From DATFRX01 sp035630615 (GTDB taxonomy: Bacteria; Actinomycetota; Actinomycetes; Propionibacteriales; Nocardioidaceae), in assembly GCA_035630615.1 (NCBI GenBank), contig DASQKI010000027.1, positions 1 through 6,167 on the forward strand: a stretch of DNA of 6,167 bases, given 5' to 3'. Shown here one piece after another: positions 6,048-6,167 of this stretch. The position numbers were made by a program, and so were the translations under genes. Every line of letters starts with the position of its first letter. Within the stretch, counting starts at the first letter, position 1. The notes beneath the pieces are model-generated. The model saw only the letters and a program-made list of their open reading frames with translations. It was not told the origin of the DNA and searched no databases.

Positions 6048-6167
6048 ATGTCCGAGTTTCCCGTGCCTGAGGAGGGAATTCTGCTCACGCACTTTATCGT
6101 CTCCGGCGATGTCGAACGCTCGCGCCGTTTCTACTCCGAGGTGCTCGGCGGTGAGACGGTGATAGCT
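6048..6167 (+). CDS. VOC family (glyoxalase-like) protein, 3' truncated by window end
   Basis: Forty codons are present and remain open to the window edge. The sequence reads ILLTHFIVSGDVERSRRFY followed by SEVLGGE, the classic first beta strand, helix and loop of a VOC domain. His15 in LLTHFIV occupies the usual first metal-ligand position, unlike the VOC protein at the start of the window, so the two are not close copies. The substrate cannot be told from this part. The start is ATG 6048, placed by the AGGAGG site. It lies beyond the hairpin terminator and is probably a separate transcription unit. Confidence 0.82.
   Translation, partial: MSEFPVPEEGILLTHFIVSGDVERSRRFYSEVLGGETVIA

Noticed and set aside
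1..6167. CRISPR array, tRNA/rRNA gene, insertion sequence or attachment site
   Set aside because: No regularly spaced repeats, tRNA-like cloverleaf, transposase motifs or terminal inverted repeats were seen on either strand.

Overview
The window reads as chromosomal DNA from a high-GC actinobacterium. GC-rich third codon positions, GTG starts, purine-rich ribosome binding sites and exported proteins with Sec- or Tat-type signals all point that way. The closest formylglycine-generating enzymes I can recall are actinobacterial. I cannot name the genus.

Layout. A small VOC (glyoxalase/bleomycin-resistance fold) protein is encoded at 62-538 (+). A secreted trypsin-fold serine protease lies at 690-1526 (-) and converges on it. 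A 261-base divergent intergenic region (1527-1787) carries a candidate protease promoter and an AT-rich perfect inverted repeat at 1713-1731. That repeat lies upstream of a three-gene same-strand cluster: a Tat-signal-bearing enolase-superfamily sugar-acid dehydratase-like protein (1788-3014), a formylglycine-generating enzyme, FGE (3051-4049), and an exported arylsulfatase-family gene (4083-5805). A strong hairpin terminator (5828-5871) follows the cluster. The window ends inside a second VOC protein (from 6048).

How the genes fit together. The FGE has both catalytic cysteines, and the sulfatase has the C-A-P-T-R signature that FGE converts to formylglycine, so enzyme and substrate are encoded 33 bases apart. 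The upstream dehydratase-like protein keeps the metal ligands and the two histidines expected of D-galactonate-dehydratase-type chemistry, but carries an export signal. The cluster could therefore desulfate and further process a sulfated sugar or sugar acid outside the membrane. This is inference.

Main anomaly. As given, the sulfatase is broken by two frameshifts, each at a run of four G (4941-4944 and 5150-5153). Adding one G at each run restores a full 574-residue sulfatase with every expected motif. This is either a recent pseudogene or two base-calling errors. A second point worth checking is the CCAPTSR motif near the FGE N-terminus, which resembles the enzyme's own substrate motif.
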